DNA of 64,000 bases, taken from contig JABAKD010000002.1 of the NCBI GenBank assembly GCA_012845835.1, positions 10,266,620 through 10,330,619 on the forward strand, in the 5' to 3' direction. The notes beneath the pieces were generated by a model that was not told where the DNA came from, searched no databases, and saw only the letters and a program-made list of their open reading frames with translations. Made by a program: the position numbers and the translations under genes. Source of the stretch: Undaria pinnatifida (lineage: Eukaryota > Sar > Phaeophyceae > Laminariales > Alariaceae). Positions 48,775 through 61,200 of the stretch are shown in pieces (within the stretch, counting starts at the first letter, position 1; each line of letters begins with the position of its first letter).

Positions 48775-49130
48775 GGGCATCAACTCCCTCTCTCGCTCCT
48801 CCCCGTCCGCAGGACAGCTACAGCTAAACAGCTTCAGCTACAGCAGGTGGCGGCGGAACACAGCAACAGTACAAACTGCGGACAAGAAATTGAACCGCCC
48901 CGGAACATCGGCTCTCTCTCTCTGCTCATTAACAGCACAGACAACGCACGAAGCAAACAACATCAGAAACCGTATGGAGTTTTATGCTTGCTGTGGTGGT
49001 TGGGATGCAGCCGTAGTCTAACGGAGTACCAACTCCCTATACCTCTGCTCCTCGTCAACAGCAAAGCTACAGCAACAACTTCAGTTACAGCAACCGCCCC
49101 GTTGTGACAAGGCGAGCAATCGAGCTTCCA
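48775..49130 (+). repeat. Duplicated acceptor-like block with CAGCTACAGC motifs
   Basis: CATCAACTCCCTCTCTCGCTCC ... GCAGGACAGCTACAGCTA (48,778-48,845) recurs as ACCAACTCCCTATACCTCTGC ... ACAGCAAAGCTACAGCAA (49,027-49,090). Each looks like a polypyrimidine tract, CAG, then Gln-codon-rich sequence. The reading frame is broken in both. The source exon is not in view. Confidence 0.5.
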
Positions 49131-49319
49131 CCCAACAATCTGAGCCAACCATCGTCGCCAAGTTTGCGAACGGATAATAACCGCGCACAACGGTACGTAA
49201 GCTCATCCTCTCGAATCCGCAAACAGAAACAGATCCCGAAACTGGACCGGTGGCGGCGGCAGCAGCGGCCGCTTCGGTACTGCTTAGCCACCCACCCCCT
49301 CTGCCGCTCCCCCCCACCG

Positions 49320-49640
49320 TTGCCCGTCTTGCGGCGGCTTTGACACTACCCACCCACCCTCCGAGCCACTCCCTCCCCATCGTTTTGTTGTTTTGCGGCG
49401 GCTTTGACACTGCCCGCCCACCCTCTCAACCCTCCCGCCCCGCGGTGTCTAGCGGCCTCATCCCCTCTACTACTCCCCGTCACCACCCTCCCGCATTTGC
49501 GGCTTGGGCACTGCCCGCCCACCCTCTCCACCCTCCCCCACCCCCCGCACCATCCTTCTGTCTTGCGCTGGCTTTGACACTGCCCGTCCACCCTCTCATC
49601 CTGTCTTGTGCCAGCTTTGACACTGCATGCCCACCCTCTT
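49320..49640. repeat. GGCTTTGACACTGCCCGCCCACCCTC minisatellite
   Basis: Five variants of TGCGGCGGCTTTGACACTGCC followed by CCCACCCTC, at about 49,333, 49,396, 49,570, 49,610 and a weaker one at 49,500, with unit length 45-110 bp. Pro-rich frames here are artefacts. Confidence 0.7.
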
Positions 49641-49649
49641 TATCCCCAT

Positions 49650-50290
49650 CCCCCCTCTCTATCCCCCCCCTCCCCCCCACTGTCCTCCTGTCTTGCGGAG
49701 CCACCCCCGTCAACAGCGTCCGCCGACAATGGGAGCGCCGTGCCTACGCCCTCTCGCTCCGTGCCCTCAGAGACGTCAGAGCCCTCGTCATCGCCATGAG
49801 GCCCTTCGTCGCCCACAATCGCGTCTTGCTGAGGCACTGGTGGCTCAGAAACCAGACGCGTCGGCGCCTCGATGGTGGCAGTGATGGGGGAGGCTGACAA
49901 GTGCAGAAAAAAACGCCTCTGTTCCTCGATTATGGTGGTGGCGGTGGTGGTGGCGGCGACGTATTCGTCGGTAGACTTATCCGACGGCATTTTCGCCATC
50001 ACCGTCAGCGATTTCCGATTGACCGACTTTAAGGGAGTCGCTACCAGTGTCGTGAAAACCGTCCCCTAAATCGCCGTCGCGGCCCACACTGGCGTTTTGC
50101 TGAGGCACCGACGGCTCCGAAACCAGATGCATTTGCTCTTCGATGGACGCGGTGGTGTGGGAGGCTGGCAGCTGCAAAAAAAAACGCCTTTGCTCCTCGG
50201 TGATGGTGGTAGAGGTGGCGGTGGTGGCGGCGCCGTAATCGTCGGCAATCCTCGCCGCCACCATCAACGTTTTCCGACCGATCGACAGCA
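49650..50290 (-). repeat. 271-bp tandem duplication with coding-like minus-strand frames
   Basis: The anchor TGCTGAGGCAC occurs at 49,827 and 50,098. On the minus strand both copies encode a related peptide (ITEEQRRFFLQLPAS / IIEEQRRFFLHLSAS, then LVSEPSVPQQNASVG / LVSEPPVPQQDAIVG). The period is not a multiple of three, so the copies lie in different frames and the first runs into a stop near the start of the second. It begins just past the stop of the kinase's last exon. It may be a 3' UTR relic, an alternative end or part of an unresolved gene. Confidence 0.6.
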
Positions 50291-50301
50291 TGGGAATCGA
50301 T

Positions 50302-52291
50302 TCAGGTATCTCCAGAAATGCCCCCCAAACCACTGTCACCGTCGCCGCTACCGTCGCCCTCCAATGTTGCGCTCCCCGCCAACACCTCCTCCGCCTCGTG
50401 CACCACTTCGGGTACCGCCGGGCTCGCTAAACAGAGCCCCAAGTCGTCCTCGTCCACCACCTGATTGTCCTCCCCCTCGTCACCGTCACCACCACGGCTA
50501 GCCCAATCCCTGCTATCGTCATTGCCACCGCTATCACCATCACCACCCCTGCTACCGTCACCATCGCTACCATGACTATTGTTACCAGTGCCGGCGCTAC
50601 CACTACCACCACCGGTACCACCACCACCGCTACCACCACTGCCACTCCAAGAGGGTGGTTCCCCTTGCGTCGACGCTTCCTGCACCTCGCGAGGGCTCGC
50701 GCACCACTCAGGCGAGCGCTCCCCCTCCTCATCCACCTGTACCGCCTCCACACTGCAGTCAATCGAGGCCAGAGACCATGTCGTCCCCCCGCCAGGCGTC
50801 TCCACGGTTGACTCTTGTACGTCGGCTGCTGTGGGTGCCGCGATGGCGGCGGTGACTGGGGCGGTGTCGGCGGCTAGCTCTTGCCAGCCCTCGCTTCTCC
50901 CGCAACGTTCGTTGCCGCCACCCCCAAACCGTCCCGCCTCCACCTCCCTTGCTGCTGCTGCCACTGTCGATGTAGAGGAAGCAGCGGTATCATCCAAGAA
51001 TGCGTTCACCGCTTGCGCACCTGCCGCGCCGCCCACGTCCTCCTCCTCTCTGTTCTCCCCCGTCTCCTCGCCTTTCTGCTCCTCCCCCACTTCCTTCTCT
51101 TTTTGCTTTTCTCCCGCCTCATCCGCTTTTTGCTCCTCCTCCGCCTCCTCTTCCCCTTCCTCTTGCTCGTCCTGTTCCTGCTCCATCTCTTCCCCCGCCA
51201 TCTCCTCCTCCCCCCTCTCTACCTCTACCCCCTCCTCCAACACGCTCCCCACCACCACCGACCCCGGCGCCACCTCCACCCCCAGCGCGCTTTCATCTCC
51301 ACGACCGGCGACCGGATTCCCGTCAGCGTCCCCCCCCCCTCCCGCAGAACCCCACTCTCCCGACCCCCCCTCCCATCCTCTCTCCTCCGTATGAGTGGGA
51401 CGAAGAATTGGTGGTGGAGCAGGAGGAGGAGGAAGCGGAGGGGAAGACGGAGCATGAGTCCTAAAAGGACCGGGGTGTGTACCGAAATATGACGATGGAT
51501 GTAACCCCGCAGCGGGGGATAGAGGAACCGGCTGCGCCTCCGATTGCTGATCCTCCTGCATCTCCGACTGCTGAACCGGGTTTGTCCCCAATTGCTGAAC
51601 CGGCTGCATCCCCGAGTGCTGAACCGGCGGCGTCTCTAACTGTTGCCAGGGGGTGTTCACATGCTGCGGGAGGTCCGATGCCGATGCTCGTCGCGCGGAG
51701 TTGGGGGCGGCAACCTCTGGAAACGGTGCGCCCGAGGGTCGAGAGGGGGACAAGGGCGTGTGCACAGACACAGACCATTTCGTCCCGCTGAAAGACTCCC
51801 ACACGCCGTTCCCGTCTGATGTCCCCCATGTGTCGGACAAGCTCGCCGATTGCGAGGATATCAGTTCCCCCTCCCCCTCTCCCTCTCCTCTCCCCTCCCG
51901 CCCCTGGTCCGTTCCGTCATCACTCTCTGTTGCTCTTCTCTCTTCCTGCTCTTTCTCCCTCTCCTCGACCAAAACTCGAGAAAAATCAGGACTGGAGTGT
52001 GGCAACCTCGTTCGCCCAGCTGCGGCAGCGGCGGCGTAAAAAGTCGAGACTCGCGATTCGAAGTCTTCTTCCTCCACCACCACCTCCGGTTCCACCCCCT
52101 CTAGCTCTATCGCCTCCGCTGCTGCTGCAGCTGCCGTTGGTGTTGTGGCCTCCGACGATCCTTTCTCCCTGCTGCCATTGAGGGCAGTGAGGTCCTCGTC
52201 CTCCTCCTCGTGAATGGTGTAAGGTGTTGTTGTTTCTCCGTTCCAGCCGACCAGCTCCTTGTGCTTCTCCAAGAACTCCATTCCCATGTTC
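50302..52291 (-). CDS. Kinase exon 11: long acidic, low-complexity C-terminal tail
   Basis: The acceptor CGATCGAGCAG/GAACATG at 52291 takes the split Gly codon from exon 10. The 662 codons are open to the stop. It starts with a possibly folded part (NMGMEFLEKHKELVGW), then Ala/Glu tracts, a Gln-rich repeat (PVQHSGM, PVQQLGT, PVQQSEM), a Glu/Lys tract (GEKQKEKEVGEEQKGEE) and a Gly/Ser/Asp end. Pro-rich frames on the plus strand (50,579-51,492) are shadows. An independent gene starting at the ATG at 52287 cannot be ruled out, but the phase match with exon 10 favours one gene. Confidence 0.75.
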
Positions 52292-55200
52292 CTGCTCGAT
52301 CAGTCGGTGGGTGGTTGATCGGTCGGCTGAGAAGTCGGTCAGTCGGTAAGTTAGTCGGTCGGTAAGTTGAGCAATCGTCGGTCCGCTGAGCAGTCGGTCG
52401 ATTGAACAGTTTGCCGATTTAGCAGTCCGTAAGTTGAGCAGTTGGTCGTTTGACAGATAGATACGTTGGGTCGTGTGGACAGTGGGTTATAGGCACGCTT
52501 TGCATCGGTCAGTCGGTCGGTTTCTCAGTCGATAAGTTGATCAGTCGGTTGATTAGTTGGTCGGTTACGCAATCGGTCGGTTGATTGGTCGGTTTATTGG
52601 TGCATCGGTTGATCGGTCAGGCGGTTAGTTAGCCAGCTGACCGGTCACACGGATGGTCGAGCAATCGGTATGCATATACTTCGATGCATATACTTCGAAG
52701 TACCGTACAACACTGCGGAGCATAATACCTAATTTAAAAACTCGAAAACTAAAATAAACTAACAAGTTGAAAGTTTCAAAAACAAAAACAACAATAAAGA
52801 TAACCACCCCCACAAAAACAACAACGCAGTCTCCGACTACCAAATATGCAAGACCTTCAACCCAGCAAGCTTTCAAATCAGCCAGCTCTCAGCCCCGCCA
52901 AATCCCAAACACGAAAGCTCCTAAACCCGCAAGCTGGCCAAAGCTACGGTACGTTTGCAACATGTAGGGCTTTTTTTCTAGCGTCTCCGAGACCCTCGCG
53001 CGAATGGTTACGCAACCTATTCTGCTTGCGCTTTCGGGGTCGTAGTACGCGCCGCCATGGGGTTGTTTGCTACGCTGTACTATTGAAACACTAGAGTACG
53101 TTGTCGAGCGAGGTCCAGAGCCACTCCCGCGAGTGGTCTAAACTCGGCAGTGAAAATAGCGGTGTGCTCGCCCCATTCCGAACCCTTCGTCAGATCTCCC
53201 GAACCCGCAAGCTCCCAACCCTCTCTGGCGGGAAAGCCAACTCACCCCTTGATGGGGCGGTAATTTTTGCCTCGCTTTCTGCCTCTGGGGTGCTCGAGGT
53301 CCCAGCTACCGTGCGCCTCGTTGCCAGCGGAAACCTCTCCTACCGATCCGTAAGTAGGCTGACGCGCCTGAAAACAAGCGTAAGCAAGCACAAGAACGAG
53401 CACAGGAACAAGCACAAGCACGATCGCAAGAATAAGCGCAATCATAAGAACAAGCACAGACACAGCCGCGAGAACACCCCAACAAGAAAAGCATAAAAAC
53501 AAGGAACATCACAAGAACGAGCACGAACAATAAGAACAAGCACAATCACAAGCACAATCACAAGCACAAAACATGCACAAAAAAAGGCAGAGCGCACATA
53601 CAGTGGGTGGCCTGATTTAAGAGCGTCCAAGATAAGAGCATTCGGGACTTGAGAGTGGTCAAATCGGCATGTCCCGCCATACAAAAAGCCATATATTTTC
53701 CACTACAGATAACAGCAATGTGCGCTGCTTCAGCTTGTCACGATGGTGTTCTTGATCGGGTACCCACAGTATAGGCATAATATCAAGAACAAGATAAGTC
53801 AAAAGCACAATCACAACTACAGTACAACCACAGGCACGACGTTTTGAAATCTCCCCCCATCCCCCCTTCCACCTCTGACCTGATCGCCGACGGCGGACAA
53901 ATCTTCCTCGTCCCATGAAGAACCCACGCCGGTTGAACTCTTCGCTACAGACGGGTCAGAAAAGGATGCGGAATCTCCCTCCCCAGAGAAGTCCTCTGAA
54001 TCCATGTACTCAATTCCCTCCATATCCAAGTCCGGGTCATCCACTACCATATTGCCTTCCACAATCTGATGCAGCGGTGTCGTGAAGGAGGAGGCGGGGG
54101 GTGGCGTTGTAAGAGGGGGGGGAGGGAGGGGGTGTAGATATTGGCCCAGCCGAAGAAAAAGGGAGGGAAGAGCGAGGAAAAAGCGGAGAGAACGAAGAAC
54201 AAGCAAACGCAAAGAAAAACAAGGAGAAACAGCGAGGGATAAATTGGAAGAAAAAGCGAGGACAAATAAAAAAAGACAACATCAAGCGGGGAGAATTCAA
54301 CAGCTCGGCAGATCTCACCTCGTCCCTCGCGATGGTCTGCAGAAACTCCAGAATTTCGTCGAATGTCGGCCTTAGCGCTGGCACCGGTTCCCAACATTGC
54401 TCGATCAGAATCTTCAGCGTCTATCAATGTTATTGTTTATTTGATATGAATCAATAAAAACAAATGGTCCAGGGAAAAGAGGGAACGGGACGCAGAAAGG
54501 GGGAAGAAGATGAAGCACGTGCGGCGTGCCGAACAGAACAGGACGGTAGTTTTCTTTTCAAGCGCATAGGATGCCGAAACGAAAACAATAAAATTGGAAC
54601 CAAAATCGAGATCGAAAAATAAGCAAAATCGAAAAATCGGAAAATTGGGGGTAGTGGTTACTCCAGGGGGCAAGAGAAGGCGAAATCCGAAAACGAAAAC
54701 CGAGATACAAATATGAAGACATAAGCCGGAGCTGGAACCAAACTTAAAACCGACACCAAGCAGTGGAAATGGGCAAAACGATACAGAAAAAACTTCTGTG
54801 ATGCTGTAGTGTCAAAATCGGAAGCGGCAACCACCACCACGCCGTCGTACATTTCTGCCGCATTCTTCCCCCGGGAATGAAGCAAACAAACGGGGGGAGG
54901 AGGGGCAGAAAGCGGAAACCCATCGATCAAGACCCCCTGCTGCCGTGATATAATTTCGCCAAAACAATGGGATCGGTGGAAAGTGTTTACGCCGGACAGA
55001 TCATTATCTGTCTGACCTCGATCGTACAGATCATTGGTTTGGGCCATGTGTATACATCATGCATGCCGTACAGACCATCACGAGTAAACGTGTACCGATT
55101 TCACATATCGCACCAGAGCACAGAATACGTGCTTGCACACTCAGGCACACGTATGATACTACGTACACAACACGACCATACCAATAATAAATTACTTCGC

Positions 55201-58200
55201 GAAAGTTTGTACAGATGACGAGGATTCGTGAGAATTATCTGCCTGATCTGTAGAGAGATCTGGTCTGCCCGGCGTGTGAAAGTGTTTCGACAAGACAACT
55301 CGCACACCGCCGCAGCGACGCGCGCAACGGATGGGGTCCCCATAATACTTCGAAATATACTCTTTGGAGGTCCTAGAGCTCTATACTGACTTTGAAATCA
55401 AGCACGCACAACCCGGTGAATAATCTCAGGGCCTAAGCATTTAATGAATACGAGTAGTACTGTGAAACACAAACGGTGATCCAACCATTGTTAGGCTGTT
55501 TGCGATAAACCAACTTTGGTGTCGTAGGAATTGGGTAGGAAAGCACTTAATAGTAGTGTTGAAACCGTCAAACATCTCAATCCAAGGCCACCACAACCCA
55601 CCTAAAATCAGCCGAAAAAAAGATCAGAAAAACTTTTCCTACCATGTTTCATTTTCTAACCTATTTTTTTCGTGGGTTGGTTGACATTGGATTATTTTAT
55701 GTTCGTTGGCTTCAATACTACTTTTACATTTGTTCCAACACAACAGAGGTTGGAAGTCGCACACACCCGACCTGATAGTACTGTGAAACACCAATGGAAT
55801 TTAGACAATATTCATAGTAGGTTAGTTGAGGAGCTCCACCGGTCGGAAAAAAAACTGCCAAAAAGTACTACGAGTACCCCAATCGTGCACGCCTCTGGTA
55901 TTCCCCCATAACGCTACGGCCTCACCTGGAACACCTCTACGGGAAGCACGGGCCGGAGGTTATCGTTAACGATGCTGTTTGTGATCGCCATGTGCGTGAA
56001 GACGCTGCGCTTGCCAGCCCTGTTCTCATCCCGACGAAGCGCCTTCATTTAAGAGCGGGGGGGGGAGGAGATGCATTGCAAAGGGTGCGTTTAGCAGGTC
56101 ATGAAACACTCTGCGGTACCCGGGTACCGAACTTGGTTGTATATACAGGGGAACCCCCTGGGTAAATGTCACACTTGGATACACAGTCGGGTACCCCCAG
56201 AATATGTGCCAAACTCGGGTATGTACCCGGGTGCTCCCACAGTACACGTCATCCTCGGGTATGTACTCGGGCAACCCAACAGTATTTGCCTTAGTACAAA
56301 CACATCCTTGGTGCATTGGTACGAGTGAAGCCACAGCGGAGAGCGGCTTGATTGAAACCTGATCTGCGGCAACCGCAGCGCTGCTGAAACCGCGGGACAA
56401 GCGGCGCGAAATCACAACGCACAACATTTACACTGTAGGGCACAACGAGATTCCAACAAAAGATGGGGGGGGTAGATATTCGGGTGAGGAGCCCAGTCAA
56501 CCACAAAGGTTCCGGCCAAAAGCGCTCACACCTCGGACAGATGATCTATACCTACAAGTACTTGATTATTCAGATATTTAGGTGGAAGATCTATATATGG
56601 TCCAGCTCATGTTACACGGTGAGAGCCGTACGATCTGCATGATCTAGCGAGTGTGTCGTACGTTGGATCTGTACTCTGTAGGTACAGGTCCAAGCACACC
56701 ATCTCATCACGGCAGATGCGGGATGTACTGTAGATGATCTATATGATCTATATTATCTGCCCGAGGTGTAAAAGCTTCTGCCCCTACGATAGCACGCGTC
56801 GAAGGATACTCCTACATCGTCCCTCCTCCCTGAAGAGCCTAGATGACATTCTCCCTAAGCTCCAGCATGATCAATAACACCACCTAACGCTTAACACTCT
56901 CGATCGATTTTCTATATTACAAGCCGAATTTAACGAAAAGGGCCCCTAGCGTAGCAAGCGCCTAAGGACAATCCTACATCCTATCCTACGCCCTCGCCTA
57001 AGAGCCTGATGACATCCTGCCTTAAGCTACAACATCGCGAAGAGCACCACCTAACGGCTAACACCCCCAAAATATCGACAGCCTTAGTTTTACCCGCCGG
57101 ATCTAACACGAACCGACAAAGATAATCCTACATACCTCCTCGCCAAAGAGCGTGATGACATCCTCTCTAAGCTCCAGCATGGCTAGGAGCACCACCGCAA
57201 AGCTGTAAACGTCGCACCGTTCGTCGTACCGGTCCCCGCGAACGATCTCCGGAGCGATATAGAGCAGCGTCCCCACCTGATGGTTTCACCGCAAGCGTCA
57301 ACAGTTCATTGACACCAACCGCAGGACAAGCTGTTTTTGAAGTTGGGGTTCTACGGGATTAAAGCTGCAGTTCAATTCGACGTGAGTCGACGAGGGACGA
57401 AATAGCTGGAGTCTTCTCGCGATAAAAATGAAGGCGTGTACCGTAGTGGGGAGGGGGCAGAAGAAAGAGCCTGCTTAGTGACCCCGGATCTGAGCTACGT
57501 CTAGGGAGGGGTAGAAGGAGAAAGACAAGTCGAAGATAATATAAGGGATGAAAACAGAAAAAGAAAAAAAAGAGGTGCAGTTGGGATTGGCCAGACGATT
57601 TTACCGCAAGCGTCTAAAGTTCATCGACCCCAACTGCAGGTGGGATTAAAGCTGATGCTGGTACTGCATATAGTCTAAGGGGATTTAGAATTAACGTGAA
57701 GTTGGCGTTTTTAATTGGGATTGACTTCACGTTGGTATTGGAGTCGAGCTCGGGATTAGGGATCAAGTTAGGATCATCTTGGGGCTTGGATAAGAATTGG
57801 AGCATAAAATGGAGGGAGCGCGGAGGGATACTAGGTCGAATGAACGCAATGGGTCAAAGGGGTGTGACGAATTAAATGAACGGAAGCGTGGAAATGACGG
57901 GATGCACGGGATGGATGTCAACGAGTCATGCCATAAAAGAGGTCCGTACCTAATTTCTATCAGGTTACCAAAATCTAGAGTTTTGCATCCCACCCCGGTT
58001 AAAAAAAGACGTCACGGCAATCTCCATTTAGTAGACAGGCTTATTCATGTCCAGTATGCCCTTTTTTTCCAACATAATTCGACGTTTTGAAGAGCCTAAA
58101 ACATAGAAGTAGCATAATGACGCTCAACACAGCAGGTACCCATAGTCTACCAGGTAGTAGCAGCGGAACTGTTCCAGGCCACGTCGCCGCATTTTAGAGC

Positions 58201-61200
58201 ATCTGCGAAAAATCTGCGGCGATAGGCGCCGCCCATTGCTGGACAGCGGGAAAAAAAGGAATGCATACTCATTCATTGCTCGCCTAAGTTATTTGAACAT
58301 TCACCACGCACCCCATTCCTACTCCTTAAAGAGACCCCTCCAAGTTTGGGCGTTCACTACGGAGGGACGGGACGGGACGGGACGGGTTACCTGAGTTCGG
58401 GCGGCATCATCCCCCTTTCCCGTAGCCTCGCCAAAATCGGTGATCTTCACGTTGAAGTCATGTGTTACCAGAATATTTTGCGGTTTGAGATCACGGTGGA
58501 TGACGCAATTTTGCATCGAGTTCGACAGCTCGTCGAAGTACCTGAAGAAACACGGGGCACGCGAAAGCGGTGAACGAAAAAACACGGGGCGGTATTCATA
58601 CAGACAGGACCAAGGAGACGCAAACCTTTGGGAGAATACCACAGGTCAGACAAGAAACAACACCATCAACACAGCCAACATCACGAGCACCACCACAAAC
58701 AACGACACCACAACCACCAGCAATACTATCAACAAAACAACAACCACCAGCAATACCATCAACCAAAAAAGCGCCAACAACAACACCACCGCCAACAACA
58801 CTAGCACCATCACCAACAGCACCAATACCAACAACGACAACAACAGCCACCAAACTATGAACAACATAAACGCCAACAACATCAACACCACCGCAACCAA
58901 CACTAGCACCATCACCAACAGCACCAACACCAACAACGACAACAACAGCCACCATCACTATGAACAAACAAAACGTCAACAACACCACCACAATCACCAA
59001 CAACACCAACACAGCAACACGAAAATTAGTGTGCGGCACCTGAATCGGTGAAGGTAGGCCATTCCTGTGGCGATGCCGACGCACATGTCATACTTCTGGT
59101 CCTTCCAAGTCAATTTCGGACCCTCCTCTAGCACTGTTGCAAGGTTTCCTCTTGGCACGTACTCCACCTACCAGGTACACGTCAACGGAACATATCGCGC
59201 TATAAGATACCACGTAGGGATTATTCTGGTTTTGTAGAGAGATTAGCATGTATACAAGTATCAAAAGTGTGATTTAGTCCCTGTTAGGTTAGTACCAAGA
59301 GCAAACATTGTGAAGAGAGACGAGCGCACGTTACAGCTGAGATAGAGAACTGCACGAGCATTATATGTAGTCGTACCTGGTAGCTGTCAAAAAAAGTAGC
59401 TATTAATAGTGTTGTTGTTCTTTTGCCCCCGGCACCTACTGCACCTGACACGTCAAGTGCCGGTTGCCCGCTATTGTGCCTGTGAAATCGCTTGGCACAG
59501 ATGGGAACAACCAATAGTGGCAGTATGCGCGGTAGTGCCGGTTGCCGCTACCGTGCAGGTATTTCCAGCTGGCACATACCGGCACTATAGGACCACTACT
59601 GTAGCCGGGGTCATATAGCAGGTACCCCCCACACACACTACGGCACAAGCATACCTTTTATCGCGGGTGTCAAATAAAACGAAAAAAAGAAAGAATGAAA
59701 CTAAGAATAAAACAACAACGTAGCAAAACAAAGCAAAAACACCACAAAATAAATAAACAGGAAAACAAATAAAACTAACAGCCAGGAGACTCACGATCAT
59801 CATGAGCCTCCTGCCCCGCCAAGTCGCTCCGAGCAAGTGCACGATGTTCGGGTGGTCCAAATCCTGGGTGCCGTTATCATAGAAGAGGGAAAGCAAGCGG
59901 GTCGGGTCGGGTCGGGTCGGGTCTAGGGAGGGGGCCACTCATTTCATGCATAGCCGTAGTCGTATGACCATAATAGACCCTCGCATCCCTGGGTTAGAGT
60001 GCGAGGAGGGTGTTTCGCTCGGCCCCCCTTTGCGCCGAAATTTGGATACTGTTTTAAGCCGAGAAAATAGTTACCAGTACAAGACAAAAGACAACCCCCA
60101 CTGGTACACACATACACACGTGCCTCCCTCAATAATGGTGCGAGGATACATGGATCCCTATTCGCAGCGTCCGGTTGATGGCCTACGGTCTCACGACACG
60201 GTAGCGCTGCGGTAGCGTTGCCGACCCTCCCCCGTTTCCGCGGTCCCCTCCCCACCCCCCCCGCTCCACGTGCCACTTGCCTTTCTCTATACCCCGCCCT
60301 CCTGTCCCCCTTCTCCGTCCGCCATACCATTCTTCCCCCCCAACCCCTCCTCTCCCCCCTTCCCCATCTGTCATATCACCCCCCCCCCCTCCGAAAATAT
60401 CTCACCTTCATTATGAGAACCTCGAACCAGAAGCGTTTCAAGGTCTGCCGTCTGACATCCCGCAAGACCTTCACCGCCACTTCGGTCCCCCGCCCCCCTT
60501 CGACCACCGGAGGCATTCCCGCCCACATCCTCTCCCCCCTCTTCTTAAGGGTGGCGATGGTTTTGCTTTCCCGGTCGGTTACGCCTCCAAGCCTCTCAGC
60601 AACTCCCCTAAAAAGGCGTCCTTTTCTCACTTCCGCGAAAGATCCCGATCCGATTATCTCACCCAGAGCGATGTCGTCGGCATCGATTTCAACCTGAAGA
60701 GGATGGAAGAGAGGGGGAGGGTAAGGATAAGGGGGGGCGGGGGAGTGGGTACGGGAGGGAGGGAAGATTTTCGGGCAGGGGAGCGGGGGGGGGGGAGGAC
60801 GGGGCAGAGGGAGGGAAAAGAGGGCAGGGGACGGGAGAAGAGGAGAAGGATGAGAACGGGGGGAGAGCGGGGCGGGGTAGGGCAGGGAGTAGGGCTCCGG
60901 GGGGGGGGGGGGTGAAGGGGGGGGCGTTAATACAGATGCATCAAATGGTTGATTGCTCAGTCTAAAGCGTCTCGTTTGCTTGATTGGCCCAGCCGGCCAA
61001 GCGAAACCAGATGATCGATCAAACCAACCCGCCGACCAAACCAGGTACGTACACAATCACACAAGCCAATCATATAAACCAGCCACGCGGTACCATTATT
61101 TTCTGACATCGCTTATTATAAGGAGATGCATATTGCCAAATACAACAGGCGAGGTGATGGTCATGCAATGTCACCGCGTATATAACATACCCATAAAGGG

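Noticed and set aside
50579..51492. Pro/Ser-rich plus-strand frames of 200-271 codons
   Set aside because: Antisense to kinase exon 11, whose frame is longer and is joined by matched splice phases.
52287..52287. Independent gene starting at this ATG
   Set aside because: Possible, but the acceptor four bases upstream exactly completes the split codon of the preceding kinase exon, so a single gene is the simpler reading.
58440..59084. Thr/Asn-rich plus and Val-rich minus frames
   Set aside because: CAACAACACC minisatellite in kinase intron 4; the real coding here is exon 5 and exon 4 on the minus strand.
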